NCBI RefSeq assembly: GCF_004138325.1
Contig: NZ_SBLB01000001.1
Coordinates: forward strand, 1,435,855-1,499,854
Length of the DNA stretch: 64,000 nucleotides
Direction: 5' to 3'
Source of the DNA: Spirosoma sordidisoli
GTDB taxonomy: Bacteria; Bacteroidota; Bacteroidia; Cytophagales; Spirosomataceae
The first letter of the stretch is position 1, and each line of letters begins with the position of its first letter. Position numbers and translations under genes: made by a program. Below the pieces are notes generated by a model, which was given only the letters and a program-made list of their open reading frames with translations, did not search any database and was not told where the DNA came from. Of this stretch, positions 1-8,209 are shown one piece after another.

Positions 1-1713
1 GTCCTCGTTCGGAATAAAGCCGGCCGGCAGAATCTGGTTCTCATACGCAATGCCCAGACAGAAAGCCGCCAGAATCGCGAACGTAACGAACCGACGGCTG
101 ACAATGAGTCGCAGCAGGCCTACGTAGCGTCCGGTGAGTTTATCGAACCCCCGGTTGAAGCTGTCGAGCGCGCGGGTCAGCGGATTTTTCCGGCGGGCGT
201 GTCCGTGGTGGTTCTTGAGCAGCATGGCGCAGAGCACGGGCGTCAGCGTCAGGGCGATCAGGGCCGAAATCACGATGGAACTGGCCATGGTGATCGAAAA
301 CTGCCGGTAAAACGTACCGACCGGCCCCGTCATGAACGAGATGGGCAGGAATACCGATACCATCACCAGCGTAATGGCGATAATAGCCCCGCTGATCTCG
401 CCCAGCACTTTTCTGACCGCCCCGAACGGCGACAGATAGGGCTCTTCTTCCATCTTGGCGTGCACAGCCTCTACCACCACAATGGCGTCATCGACCACGA
501 TACCGATGGCCAGCACCAGCGCAAAGAGCGTAATGAGGTTGATGGAAAGCCCGAACGCCTGAATGACGAAAAACGCCCCGATCAGCGACACCGGAACCGC
601 CAGGATTGGTATCAGCGTCGACCGCCAGTCGCCCAGGAAGATAAACACGACCAGGGCCACCAGCAGGAAGGCGTCGCGCAGGGTATCGATAACCTGTTCG
701 ATCGACGCGTCCAGAAACTGCGATACGTCATAGCTGATTTTATAGTCGACCCCCGGCGGAAACGAGGCCTTCATGACCTCGAGCTTGGCTTTTACTTCCT
801 CGATCACGTCGCTGGCGTTACTACCATAGTTCTGCCGCAACACGATAGCGGCCGACGCATGTCCATCCAGGTTCGAATAGATGTCGAAGAATTCGCTCCC
901 CAGCTCGACCCGGGCTATATCGCGCAGGTGTATACTTTCGCCGGCCGAATTGGCGCGGATAATAATACCCTCATACTCTTCGGGTTTGTTGTATCGCCCT
1001 TTGTAGGTAAGCACGTACTCGAGCGACTGAGCCGCTATGCCGGAGCTTTGCCCGATCCGGCCGGGCCGGCCAATGATGCTCTGTTCGCCCAGGGCCTTCA
1101 TCACTTCTTCGGTAGAGATGTTGTAGGCCCGCATGCGCTCGGGGTTCAGCCAGACGCGCATGGCGTACCGCCGGCTTCCCAGAATCTGCGCCCTGGCTAC
1201 CCCTTTGGTCCGCTGAATTTCAGGGATCATCTTAACGGTAGCGTAGTTGAACAGGAATTTTTCGTCGATGCTCTTATCTTTCGAGTAGAGGTTGACGTAC
1301 ATCAGCATACTGGGCTGGATGGGCGTGATGATGACCCCCTCCCGCTGAACCAGTTCGGGCAGCAGCGGCATCACCTGGTCAACCCGGGTTTTGACCCGGA
1401 TAACGGCATCGTTCGGGTCCGTACCCGGCTCAAAAATAATCCGGAGCGTGGCCTCACCGGCGCTGGTTGCATCGGTAGCGATGTACCGCATATCCTGCAC
1501 CCCGTTGATAGCCTGCTCGAGGGTAATGAGCGTCGATTTCACCAGCACATCAGCACTGGCGCCGGGATAGGCGATAAAGATGTTTACGGTTGTTGGGGCG
1601 ATATCCGGAAATTGGGAGATCGGCAGTTTCTTGATAGCCAGTACACCGATAAAGACGATCATGACCGAAATCACAATGGCGAATACGGGCCGGCGAATGA
1701 ATTTGCTAAACAT
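1..1713 (-). CDS. RND efflux permease (AcrB/HAE1 family), N-terminal part, cut by window edge
   Basis: Inner-membrane proton-driven pump subunit of a tripartite efflux system. My reverse-strand translation starts MFSKFIRRPVFAIVISVM, with the N-terminal transmembrane helix typical of the family, and stays open for 571 codons to base 1, so roughly the last 45% of a ~1050-residue protein lies outside the window. The segment FALVLAIGIVVDDAIVVVE carries the paired aspartates of TM4 that relay protons in AcrB. The membrane fusion protein lies 110 bases upstream on the same strand, so the two are probably co-transcribed. No outer-membrane TolC-like gene is visible; it may lie beyond the edge. The substrate cannot be told from sequence; HAE1-type features favour hydrophobic drugs over metals. 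Confidence 0.93.
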   Translation of the reverse strand, partial: MFSKFIRRPVFAIVISVMIVFIGVLAIKKLPISQFPDIAPTTVNIFIAYPGASADVLVKSTLITLEQAINGVQDMRYIATDATSAGEATLRIIFEPGTDPNDAVIRVKTRVDQVMPLLPELVQREGVIITPIQPSMLMYVNLYSKDKSIDEKFLFNYATVKMIPEIQRTKGVARAQILGSRRYAMRVWLNPERMRAYNISTEEVMKALGEQSIIGRPGRIGQSSGIAAQSLEYVLTYKGRYNKPEEYEGIIIRANSAGESIHLRDIARVELGSEFFDIYSNLDGHASAAIVLRQNYGSNASDVIEEVKAKLEVMKASFPPGVDYKISYDVSQFLDASIEQVIDTLRDAFLLVALVVFIFLGDWRSTLIPILAVPVSLIGAFFVIQAFGLSINLITLFALVLAIGIVVDDAIVVVEAVHAKMEEEPYLSPFGAVRKVLGEISGAIIAITLVMVSVFLPISFMTGPVGTFYRQFSITMASSIVISALIALTLTPVLCAMLLKNHHGHARRKNPLTRALDSFNRGFDKLTGRYVGLLRLIVSRRFVTFAILAAFCLGIAYENQILPAGFIPNED

Positions 1714-1823
1714 ATGCTGGTTTGAATGACTACTAAATAATGAACAGGACACAACAGACCCGTAAGCCGCTATCAGTCAGCCGACAGCAGCCACTCGTTA
1801 TGTCTTTCACATGGTACATTCTC

Positions 1824-2906
1824 TTATTCGGCGTACAGGCTCAAATGAGCGATAACAGCGGCAGGCTGCTCGAATTTGTATTGTATTTTCTCGTTCTCTT
1901 TCACCTGGCGCAAGCCTTCCAGCAGGATTTTGTCGGTTTTGGTCAGACCCGACCGAACCACAAAAATGTGCGGCATCTCGGCGGCTACGGTGATTTCCCG
2001 CGACCGGATCACGTTGTCTTTGTCGACCACGTAGACGTACTTCTTGTCGAGCACTTCGAAGGTTGCTTTCTGCGGAATAATGAGGGCGTGTTTGAGCGGT
2101 AGGGTCATCTGAACCGTACCCGTTTCACCATGTCGCAGCAGCCCTTTCGGGTTGGGGAAGGTGGCCCGGAACGCAATGTTGCCGGTTTCGTTGTTGAAGT
2201 CGGCCTCGATGGTTTCGACTTTACCCGAGAACGGAAACAACTGGTTGTTGGCCATCAGCAGGTGTACGTTCGTCAGATCGCCCGACTGCGCTTTGGTCCG
2301 GTAATCGAGGTATTCGGCTTCCGGCACGTTGAAATAGACCCACATCCGGCTGTTGTCCGACAGCGTCGTCAGCAAGTCGCCTTCATCGACCAGGCTACCC
2401 TGACGTACGTGAAAGTGGTCCATTATGCCGGAAAAGGGCGCTTTGATTTTCGTGAATCCCAGGTGCGTCTGGGCCAGCGACACCTCGGCTTTGGCCTTGT
2501 CCAGTTTGGCATTGGCCATCGACAGTTCGTTGGGCGCTACGATTTTGTTGTCGGCCAGTTTTTTGGTGTTCTGGTATTCGATAGTGGCGAAGTTGGCCTC
2601 GGCTTCGGCCTTCTGCAGCTCGGCTTCGTACAGCTTGGGCATAATCTGAAACATCATCTGCCCCTGGTGCACATACTGCCCTTCATCAACGAAAATGTTC
2701 TGAATATAGCCCCGCTGCTGCGCCCGCATCTCAATGTGGCGGATGGCCTGTATCTGCGATACGTACTCTTTGGTGATCGTCGTATCGCTCACCAGCGGAC
2801 TGGTAACCTGATACCTGACCGCTTCCTCTTTCTTTTCTTCTTCTTTTGTACAGCCCGTGCAGCACCAAACGGCAGACAGGCTCACAAGCATCAGGATTTT
2901 TTTCAT
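1824..2906 (-). CDS. RND efflux membrane fusion protein (AcrA/HlyD family lipoprotein)
   Basis: Periplasmic adaptor linking the RND permease to an outer-membrane channel. The 360-residue product begins MKKILMLVSLSAVWCCTGC, a signal peptide with a lipobox-like CTGC, followed by a charged KEEEKKEE linker. It then shows the barrel-sandwich/lipoyl half-motif (GYIQNIFVDEGQYVHQGQ), an alpha-helical hairpin rich in K/A/E (about residues 100-150) and the second lipoyl half (KIKAPFSGIMDHFHVRQGS). Length and domain order match AcrA-like adaptors. It is first in the MFP-permease pair, and the adjacent two-component system may control it (inference). Confidence 0.93.
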   Translation of the reverse strand: MKKILMLVSLSAVWCCTGCTKEEEKKEEAVRYQVTSPLVSDTTITKEYVSQIQAIRHIEMRAQQRGYIQNIFVDEGQYVHQGQMMFQIMPKLYEAELQKAEAEANFATIEYQNTKKLADNKIVAPNELSMANAKLDKAKAEVSLAQTHLGFTKIKAPFSGIMDHFHVRQGSLVDEGDLLTTLSDNSRMWVYFNVPEAEYLDYRTKAQSGDLTNVHLLMANNQLFPFSGKVETIEADFNNETGNIAFRATFPNPKGLLRHGETGTVQMTLPLKHALIIPQKATFEVLDKKYVYVVDKDNVIRSREITVAAEMPHIFVVRSGLTKTDKILLEGLRQVKENEKIQYKFEQPAAVIAHLSLYAE

Positions 2907-2975
2907 ACAGGTTGTATGGTTTACACAAAACGTTTTGGATAGGGGTGTATGGGGGGGTATTCTCGGTTAAGAACG

Positions 2976-3266
2976 CTAATCGGACGGCTGGCGCTGGGCG
3001 CTGACCATCTGCTGCGGAGGGGCGTTGGGCGCTTGCTCTAACTGATGAATCAGGCTGTCTTTGTGCTCATTAGCGCGTTTGCAGTCTGACAGCTGCTGCT
3101 GCCAGACCAGCAGATCGACGGGATGCACGGCGCTGCCCGCATCATAGTCGGCCAGCCGTGGCGGGCGACTTTTTTCATGCAACAGAAATCCGTTGAACAC
3201 CAGCGAAAGAGCCAGTGCTAACCCGAAGCTGTAAAGCAAAATCGATGGAGAATGCCGACGCTGCAT
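2976..3266 (-). CDS. Small single-pass membrane protein, unknown
   Basis: A 96-residue product when started at the ATG at 3266 (MQRRHSPSILLYS); a longer in-frame start at 3311 adds 15 residues of unlikely composition. It has a basic N-terminus, one hydrophobic segment (about residues 8-25, LLYSFGLALALSLVFNGFLL) and a polar C-terminal part with a heptad-like stretch (DLLVWQQQLSDCKRANEHKD) that could form a short coiled coil, ending in a Pro/Gln-rich tail. I do not recognise the family. It lies 69 bases upstream of the efflux adaptor on the same strand, so it may be the first gene of that operon. It may be a small efflux accessory protein or an unrelated short gene. Confidence 0.55.
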   Translation of the reverse strand: MQRRHSPSILLYSFGLALALSLVFNGFLLHEKSRPPRLADYDAGSAVHPVDLLVWQQQLSDCKRANEHKDSLIHQLEQAPNAPPQQMVSAQRQPSD

Positions 3267-3600
3267 GACTCGTGTCCGTGTTAGATTGACACAAAGCAAG
3301 CACCACCACATTAGAACGGTGTGAGAAGGAAATTAGAAGATATTAGAATAGTATAATGGGTAATTATTCTAGAGCCCCGAACAGCTGCTCAGGTTATAAA
3401 TTATTATATTTTTTAACCTATAAAGTCAAGTTAAGATAGTTAGTTTCTTACGGGTTTTATCACCAACGGGTGAGGTATAAACGTAGTCTGTTCAGTAAGG
3501 ACTACGGATCATGTGTAGCTAACAAACTAATTTACAGTCAGTCGGTAACCGCACCCATCACCAAAACTACAACGATGGATGGTCGAGCCACTGTGGTAGC
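3267..3600. other. Intergenic region between histidine kinase and efflux operon
   Basis: An AT-rich 334-base gap, conspicuous against its GC-rich surroundings, especially about 3385-3450. Both flanking genes are read on the minus strand, so it probably holds the 3' end of the kinase transcript and the promoter of the small-protein/efflux operon. A short hairpin TCACC-AACG-GGTGA sits near 3460-3473. I found no clean TAnnTTTG box on the minus strand. The open frame at 3470-3664 on the plus strand looks random. Confidence 0.5.
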
Positions 3601-4956
3601 CTACGCCTGGGCTGGCAGACGAATGGTAACCGAGGTGCCTTCGTTGACGCGGGAGCTGATCTGAATACTGCCCTGGTGCAGCTCCATAATTTTTTGGGTT
3701 ACGGCCAGTCCAATGCCATAGCCAGGCACGCCCTCTACGTTTTTGCCGCGGTACAGCGGGTCCAGGATATGAGCCGTGTCGGTTTCGGCGATGCCCCGCC
3801 CCTGGTCGGTTATGGTGACGACAATTTCTTCGTTCAGCGACTGCAACTGCACCGAAACGGCTTCGCCGGAGTACTTACAGGCGTTGTCCAGTACGTTCAG
3901 GAAGGCCGTTGTCAACAGCGTGGCATTGCCTTTTACGGTCATCGAGGCTTCGTCGGCGGTAGTGAATCGAAGCGGCAGGCTGCGGCCCGGGTACTTGGTC
4001 TGCACCTGGCCGATGGCCGTCAGCAGACAGTCGTCTACCTGAACAGACGTCAGGGCCACCGTTCCGTCAGTCACCTTGGCCAGACCCAGTAGTCCGTTGG
4101 TCAGCAGGATGAGTTTCTTCAGCTCGTCGACGGCTACTTCCATACTGTCGCGCCAATCGTCGGGGTTCTGGTCGTAACGGAGGGAGGTTTCCAGCGTACC
4201 CAGGGTGTTGGTGAGCGGAGTTCGCAGTTCGTGTGACGCGTGCGAAACGAAGCTGCGCTGCGACACAAACGCATCTTCCAGCCGGAACAGCATCTGGTTA
4301 AACGTCATGGCAAGCTGGGCAATTTCGTCGCGCCGGTTGCCTTCCTGTACGCGCTTGTGGAGGTGCGTAGCGGTTATCTGCTCCACTTCGTCCACGATCT
4401 GGGAGATAGGTTTCAGCACCCGGCCCGAAAAATACCAGCCCGCCAGCACGATCAGCGCAAACCCCAGCAGATTGGCCAGCATCAGAATCTGTTGGAGCGT
4501 ACCCAGCTTGGCAAAGCCGATGCGGTCGTAGCCCGACGCAAAAATATAGAACAGCTGCCCCCGGTCCCGATACGGAATCAGGATAGACTCCAGCCGACCG
4601 CTCTTGAATTCGAAGGGAACGTTGGAGGTCAACTGGTCAATCTGGCCCTTGTAGTAATCTGACCCCTTTAGATTCCGGTTGGTAAATACCAGGTTCCGGC
4701 GGCTGTCGTAAATGCTGAGCTGCTCGTCTACGATGGTGAGCAGGTCGGTGCGCACCATGTTTTCGAAGAAGTCGTCGTGCAGATGCCGGCGCGAAATCAG
4801 CACCCGGCCTGTTACCCGCGCCTTTCCTTCCAGCTTATTGTAAAACTCCTCCTGCCGGTACAGCGAATAGAAGTACCAGACCAGCAACGACAGGGTAATC
4901 TGGATGGCGGTGGCCAGTAGGGTAAAGCTGATCGTCAGTCGGTTCCGGATGAGCAT
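3601..4956 (-). CDS. Sensor histidine kinase (HAMP-HisKA-HATPase)
   Basis: Membrane two-component sensor of 451 residues. TM1 is at about residues 8-32, then a periplasmic domain of about 120 residues, TM2 at about 154-176, a HAMP linker (GRVLKPISQIVDEVEQI onward), and the HisKA phosphoacceptor box SHASHELRTPL with the probable phosphorylated histidine at residue 242. The ATPase domain shows the N box (LDNACKYSG), G1 (DQGRGI) and G2 (GYGIGLAV) motifs. It lies 64 bases downstream of an OmpR-type response regulator on the same strand, forming a standard regulator-then-sensor operon. The periplasmic domain gives no clue to the ligand. The efflux genes downstream are the obvious candidate targets (inference). 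Confidence 0.96.
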   Translation of the reverse strand: MLIRNRLTISFTLLATAIQITLSLLVWYFYSLYRQEEFYNKLEGKARVTGRVLISRRHLHDDFFENMVRTDLLTIVDEQLSIYDSRRNLVFTNRNLKGSDYYKGQIDQLTSNVPFEFKSGRLESILIPYRDRGQLFYIFASGYDRIGFAKLGTLQQILMLANLLGFALIVLAGWYFSGRVLKPISQIVDEVEQITATHLHKRVQEGNRRDEIAQLAMTFNQMLFRLEDAFVSQRSFVSHASHELRTPLTNTLGTLETSLRYDQNPDDWRDSMEVAVDELKKLILLTNGLLGLAKVTDGTVALTSVQVDDCLLTAIGQVQTKYPGRSLPLRFTTADEASMTVKGNATLLTTAFLNVLDNACKYSGEAVSVQLQSLNEEIVVTITDQGRGIAETDTAHILDPLYRGKNVEGVPGYGIGLAVTQKIMELHQGSIQISSRVNEGTSVTIRLPAQA

Positions 4957-5020
4957 GGAGGTAGTTGGGCAATGGGCAGGTCTGTGTTACGGCATACGTG
5001 TCATCACCTGTCGGCCGCCA

Positions 5021-5692
5021 TCAGTCTTCCCGGAGAACATAGCCCATACCCACAATGGTATGCAGCAGGCGGGGCGAAAAATCTTTGTCTATCTTCTTCC
5101 GCAGATAACTGATGTACACGTCGATAACATTGGTGTTGCTATCAAAATTCAGATTCCAGACGCGCTCGCTGATATCGACCCGCGAAATGATCTTTCCTTT
5201 GTTGAGCATCAGGTACTCCATCAGGGCGTATTCGCGGGTGGTCAGGTCGATCCGTTTGCCGGCGCGCGTAACGGTTTTGGTATCCAGGTTCAGTTCGAGG
5301 TCGGCCAGCCGCAGCACTTGCTTGGGTTTGGGGCCGTTTCGGCGAGTCAGCGCCCTGAGCCGCAGCAGCAGCTCCTGAAACTCGAACGGTTTGGCCAGAT
5401 AGTCATCGGCTCCGGCGTTGAACCCATCGGCTTTATCGGCCAGGCTATCCAGCGCAGTCAGCATCAGTACGGGTACGGCCTCGTTTTCGGTCCGGATCAG
5501 CCGACAGAGTTCAAACCCGTTGATCTGCGGCAGGTTGACGTCCAGGATGATGATATCGTAACTATCCTTGCGAAAGAGCGACAGGCCGGTTCGCCCGTCA
5601 AAAGCCACGTCGACGTCGTAGCCCTCGGCCGATATGCCTTTGCGGATAAACGAAACCACCCGCTCCTCGTCTTCAACCAAAAGGATTCTCAT
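5021..5692 (-). CDS. OmpR/PhoB-family response regulator
   Basis: Transcriptional regulator of 223 residues partnered with the downstream histidine kinase. The receiver domain (about 1-115) has the acidic pair in VEDEE, the phosphoacceptor Asp51 in the IIILDVNLP strand, the conserved Thr in LMLTALDS and the Lys in LAKPFEF. The C-terminal winged helix (about 130-223) has the LTTREYALMEYLMLN and VDVYISYLRKKID signatures. It is first in the two-gene operon, with a TATCTTTG -7 box 66 bases ahead of the start codon. Confidence 0.96.
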   Translation of the reverse strand: MRILLVEDEERVVSFIRKGISAEGYDVDVAFDGRTGLSLFRKDSYDIIILDVNLPQINGFELCRLIRTENEAVPVLMLTALDSLADKADGFNAGADDYLAKPFEFQELLLRLRALTRRNGPKPKQVLRLADLELNLDTKTVTRAGKRIDLTTREYALMEYLMLNKGKIISRVDISERVWNLNFDSNTNVIDVYISYLRKKIDKDFSPRLLHTIVGMGYVLRED

Positions 5693-5758
5693 GAACGTTA
5701 TTCATTGAGCCGCACAGGACCCGGTTGTTGCTGGCAACGGCTTCTCGTACAGACACGG

Positions 5759-5766
5759 CAAAGATA
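5759..5766 (-). promoter_or_regulatory. Bacteroidota -7 promoter box for the two-component operon
   Basis: Read on the minus strand the bases are TATCTTTG, a full match to the Bacteroidota TAnnTTTG -7 consensus. It lies 66 bases upstream of the response-regulator ATG, giving a leader of about 60 nt. I see no good -33 TTG at the expected spacing, so this is a motif match only. Confidence 0.5.
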
Positions 5767-5864
5767 CCAGTAGATTCATTCATATCCGGCGTGTATAATC
5801 CGCGCCAACGCCCCCTCCACGGCTTTATTCAGGGCTGATCGCCCACGACGCGCAGCCGGACTGA

Positions 5865-7040
<1,176 letters not shown>

Positions 7041-7045
7041 TCGTT

Positions 7046-7531
7046 ATGATGACATTTGCATCCAACCAACCCGAAGATCTATTTTTCGATGCCGCCCGCC
7101 GGGGCGATGTGGCTTACCTGCGCGAACAGATCAGCGCGGGCTTCGACGTTAACCAGCAGAACGGCAAAGGTTTTACGCCCCTGACCATTGCGGCCTACGA
7201 CGGACAAGTCGAAGCTACCCAGCTTCTGCTCAACGCCGGGGCCGATCCCAATATACAGGACGTGAGCGGCAACACGGCGCTGATGGGCGTAAGCTTCAAA
7301 GGCTACGCCAACATTGCTCAACTGCTGATAGCGGGTGGTGCCGATCTGAACCTACAGAATGGCAACCAGGGTACCGCGCTGATGTTTGCCACGATGTTTG
7401 GGCGCAATGCGCTGGTAAAGCTGCTGCTCGACGCGGGTGCCGACATCACCATCCGCGACGTCCGCGGCCACACGGCGCGCGACCTGGCCATTCAGCAGGG
7501 CAACGAAGAAGCCCTGGCCTTGCTGGGTTAA
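7046..7531 (+). CDS. Ankyrin repeat protein
   Basis: A soluble 161-residue protein made almost entirely of ankyrin repeats. After a short cap (ARRGDVAYLREQISAGFDVN) come about four repeats with the GFTPLTIAAYDG, GNTALMGVSFKG, GTALMFATMFGR and GHTARDLAIQQG signatures, spaced 33-35 residues apart. There is no signal peptide or membrane segment. It follows the Old Yellow Enzyme gene by 5 bases, so it is probably translated from the same message. Its partner protein cannot be inferred. Two consecutive ATG codons (7046, 7049) could each start it. Confidence 0.92.
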   Translation: MMTFASNQPEDLFFDAARRGDVAYLREQISAGFDVNQQNGKGFTPLTIAAYDGQVEATQLLLNAGADPNIQDVSGNTALMGVSFKGYANIAQLLIAGGADLNLQNGNQGTALMFATMFGRNALVKLLLDAGADITIRDVRGHTARDLAIQQGNEEALALLG

Positions 7532-7540
7532 GGATTCATC

Positions 7541-8115
7541 GGCATCAATGCGGGTCCGAAAACAGGGCCATCGGCATGAATGCCGATGCTAGTCATGGAT
7601 CGCCCGGGAAAGGACCCGGACCGGGGACGGATCATGCATAGGCCCGGCATTCATGCCGGGATACCAATGCGAATCGGATTCATCGGCATCAATGCCGATG
7701 CAATCCATGGGTCGTCCGGGGCGGGGTCTGAACCGGGGCGGATCATGCATAGGCCCGGCATTCATGCCGGGATATCAATGCGGGGCCGGAAACAGGGTCA
7801 TCGGCATTCATGCCGATGCAATTCATGGGTCGCCCGGGAAAGGACCCGGACCGGGGACGATCTATGAATAGGCCCGGCATTCATGCCGGGATATCAATGC
7901 GAATCGGATTCATCGGCATCAATGCCGATGCAATCCATGGGTCGCCCTGAGCAGGATCCGGACTGGAGACGATCATGCATAGGCCCGGCATTCATGCCGG
8001 GATACCAATGCGAATCGGATTCATCGGCATCAATGCCGATGCAATCCATGGGTCGTCCGGGGCGGGATCCGGACTGGAGACGAATCATGAATAGGCCCGG
8101 CATTCATGCCGGGAT
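7541..8115. repeat. Family A hairpin repeat cluster 1 (REPIN-like, ~111-119-base units)
   Basis: Tandem array in the gap between two convergent genes. Two alternating palindromic cores recur: CCCGGCATTCATGCCGGG, preceded by ATAGG, at 7641, 7752, 7871, 7982 and 8094 (periods 111, 119, 111, 112), and CATCGGCATCAATGCCGATG near 7570, 7681, 7799, 7911 and 8022. Spacers share GGGTCG, ATCCGGACTGG and ATCATG-ATA blocks. The first unit carries GATGCTAGTCATGG, linking it to the CTAGTCAT tails of clusters 2 and 3. Short open frames through it translate repetitive peptides and are not genes. Confidence 0.9.
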
Positions 8116-8147
8116 ATCAATACGGGCATACATACCGACATACAAAT

Positions 8148-8189
8148 CCCGCGAGGCTGGCCGTTCATCAGGAGCGGAAGCCTCGCGGG
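8148..8189 (-). terminator. Hairpin terminator of the M16 protease gene
   Basis: A perfect 11-base inverted repeat CCCGCGAGGCT / AGCCTCGCGGG with a 20-base loop, 21 bases past the end of the minus-strand M16 protease gene. On the minus strand it is followed by ATTTGTATG, only a modest T tract. Its position between the protease stop codon and repeat cluster 1 suits a terminator. Confidence 0.65.
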
Positions 8190-8209
8190 AGTAAAGGGTA
8201 TTGGTTTGC

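Noticed and set aside
7541..8115. CRISPR array
   Set aside because: Spacers between repeats are similar to each other and units are ~110 bases with palindromic cores; no cas genes nearby.
7580..8194. Repetitive peptides (PGYQCESDSSASMPMQS type) encoded in repeat cluster 1
   Set aside because: They follow the DNA hairpin repeats, occur in both strands and several frames, and carry no start-signal logic.
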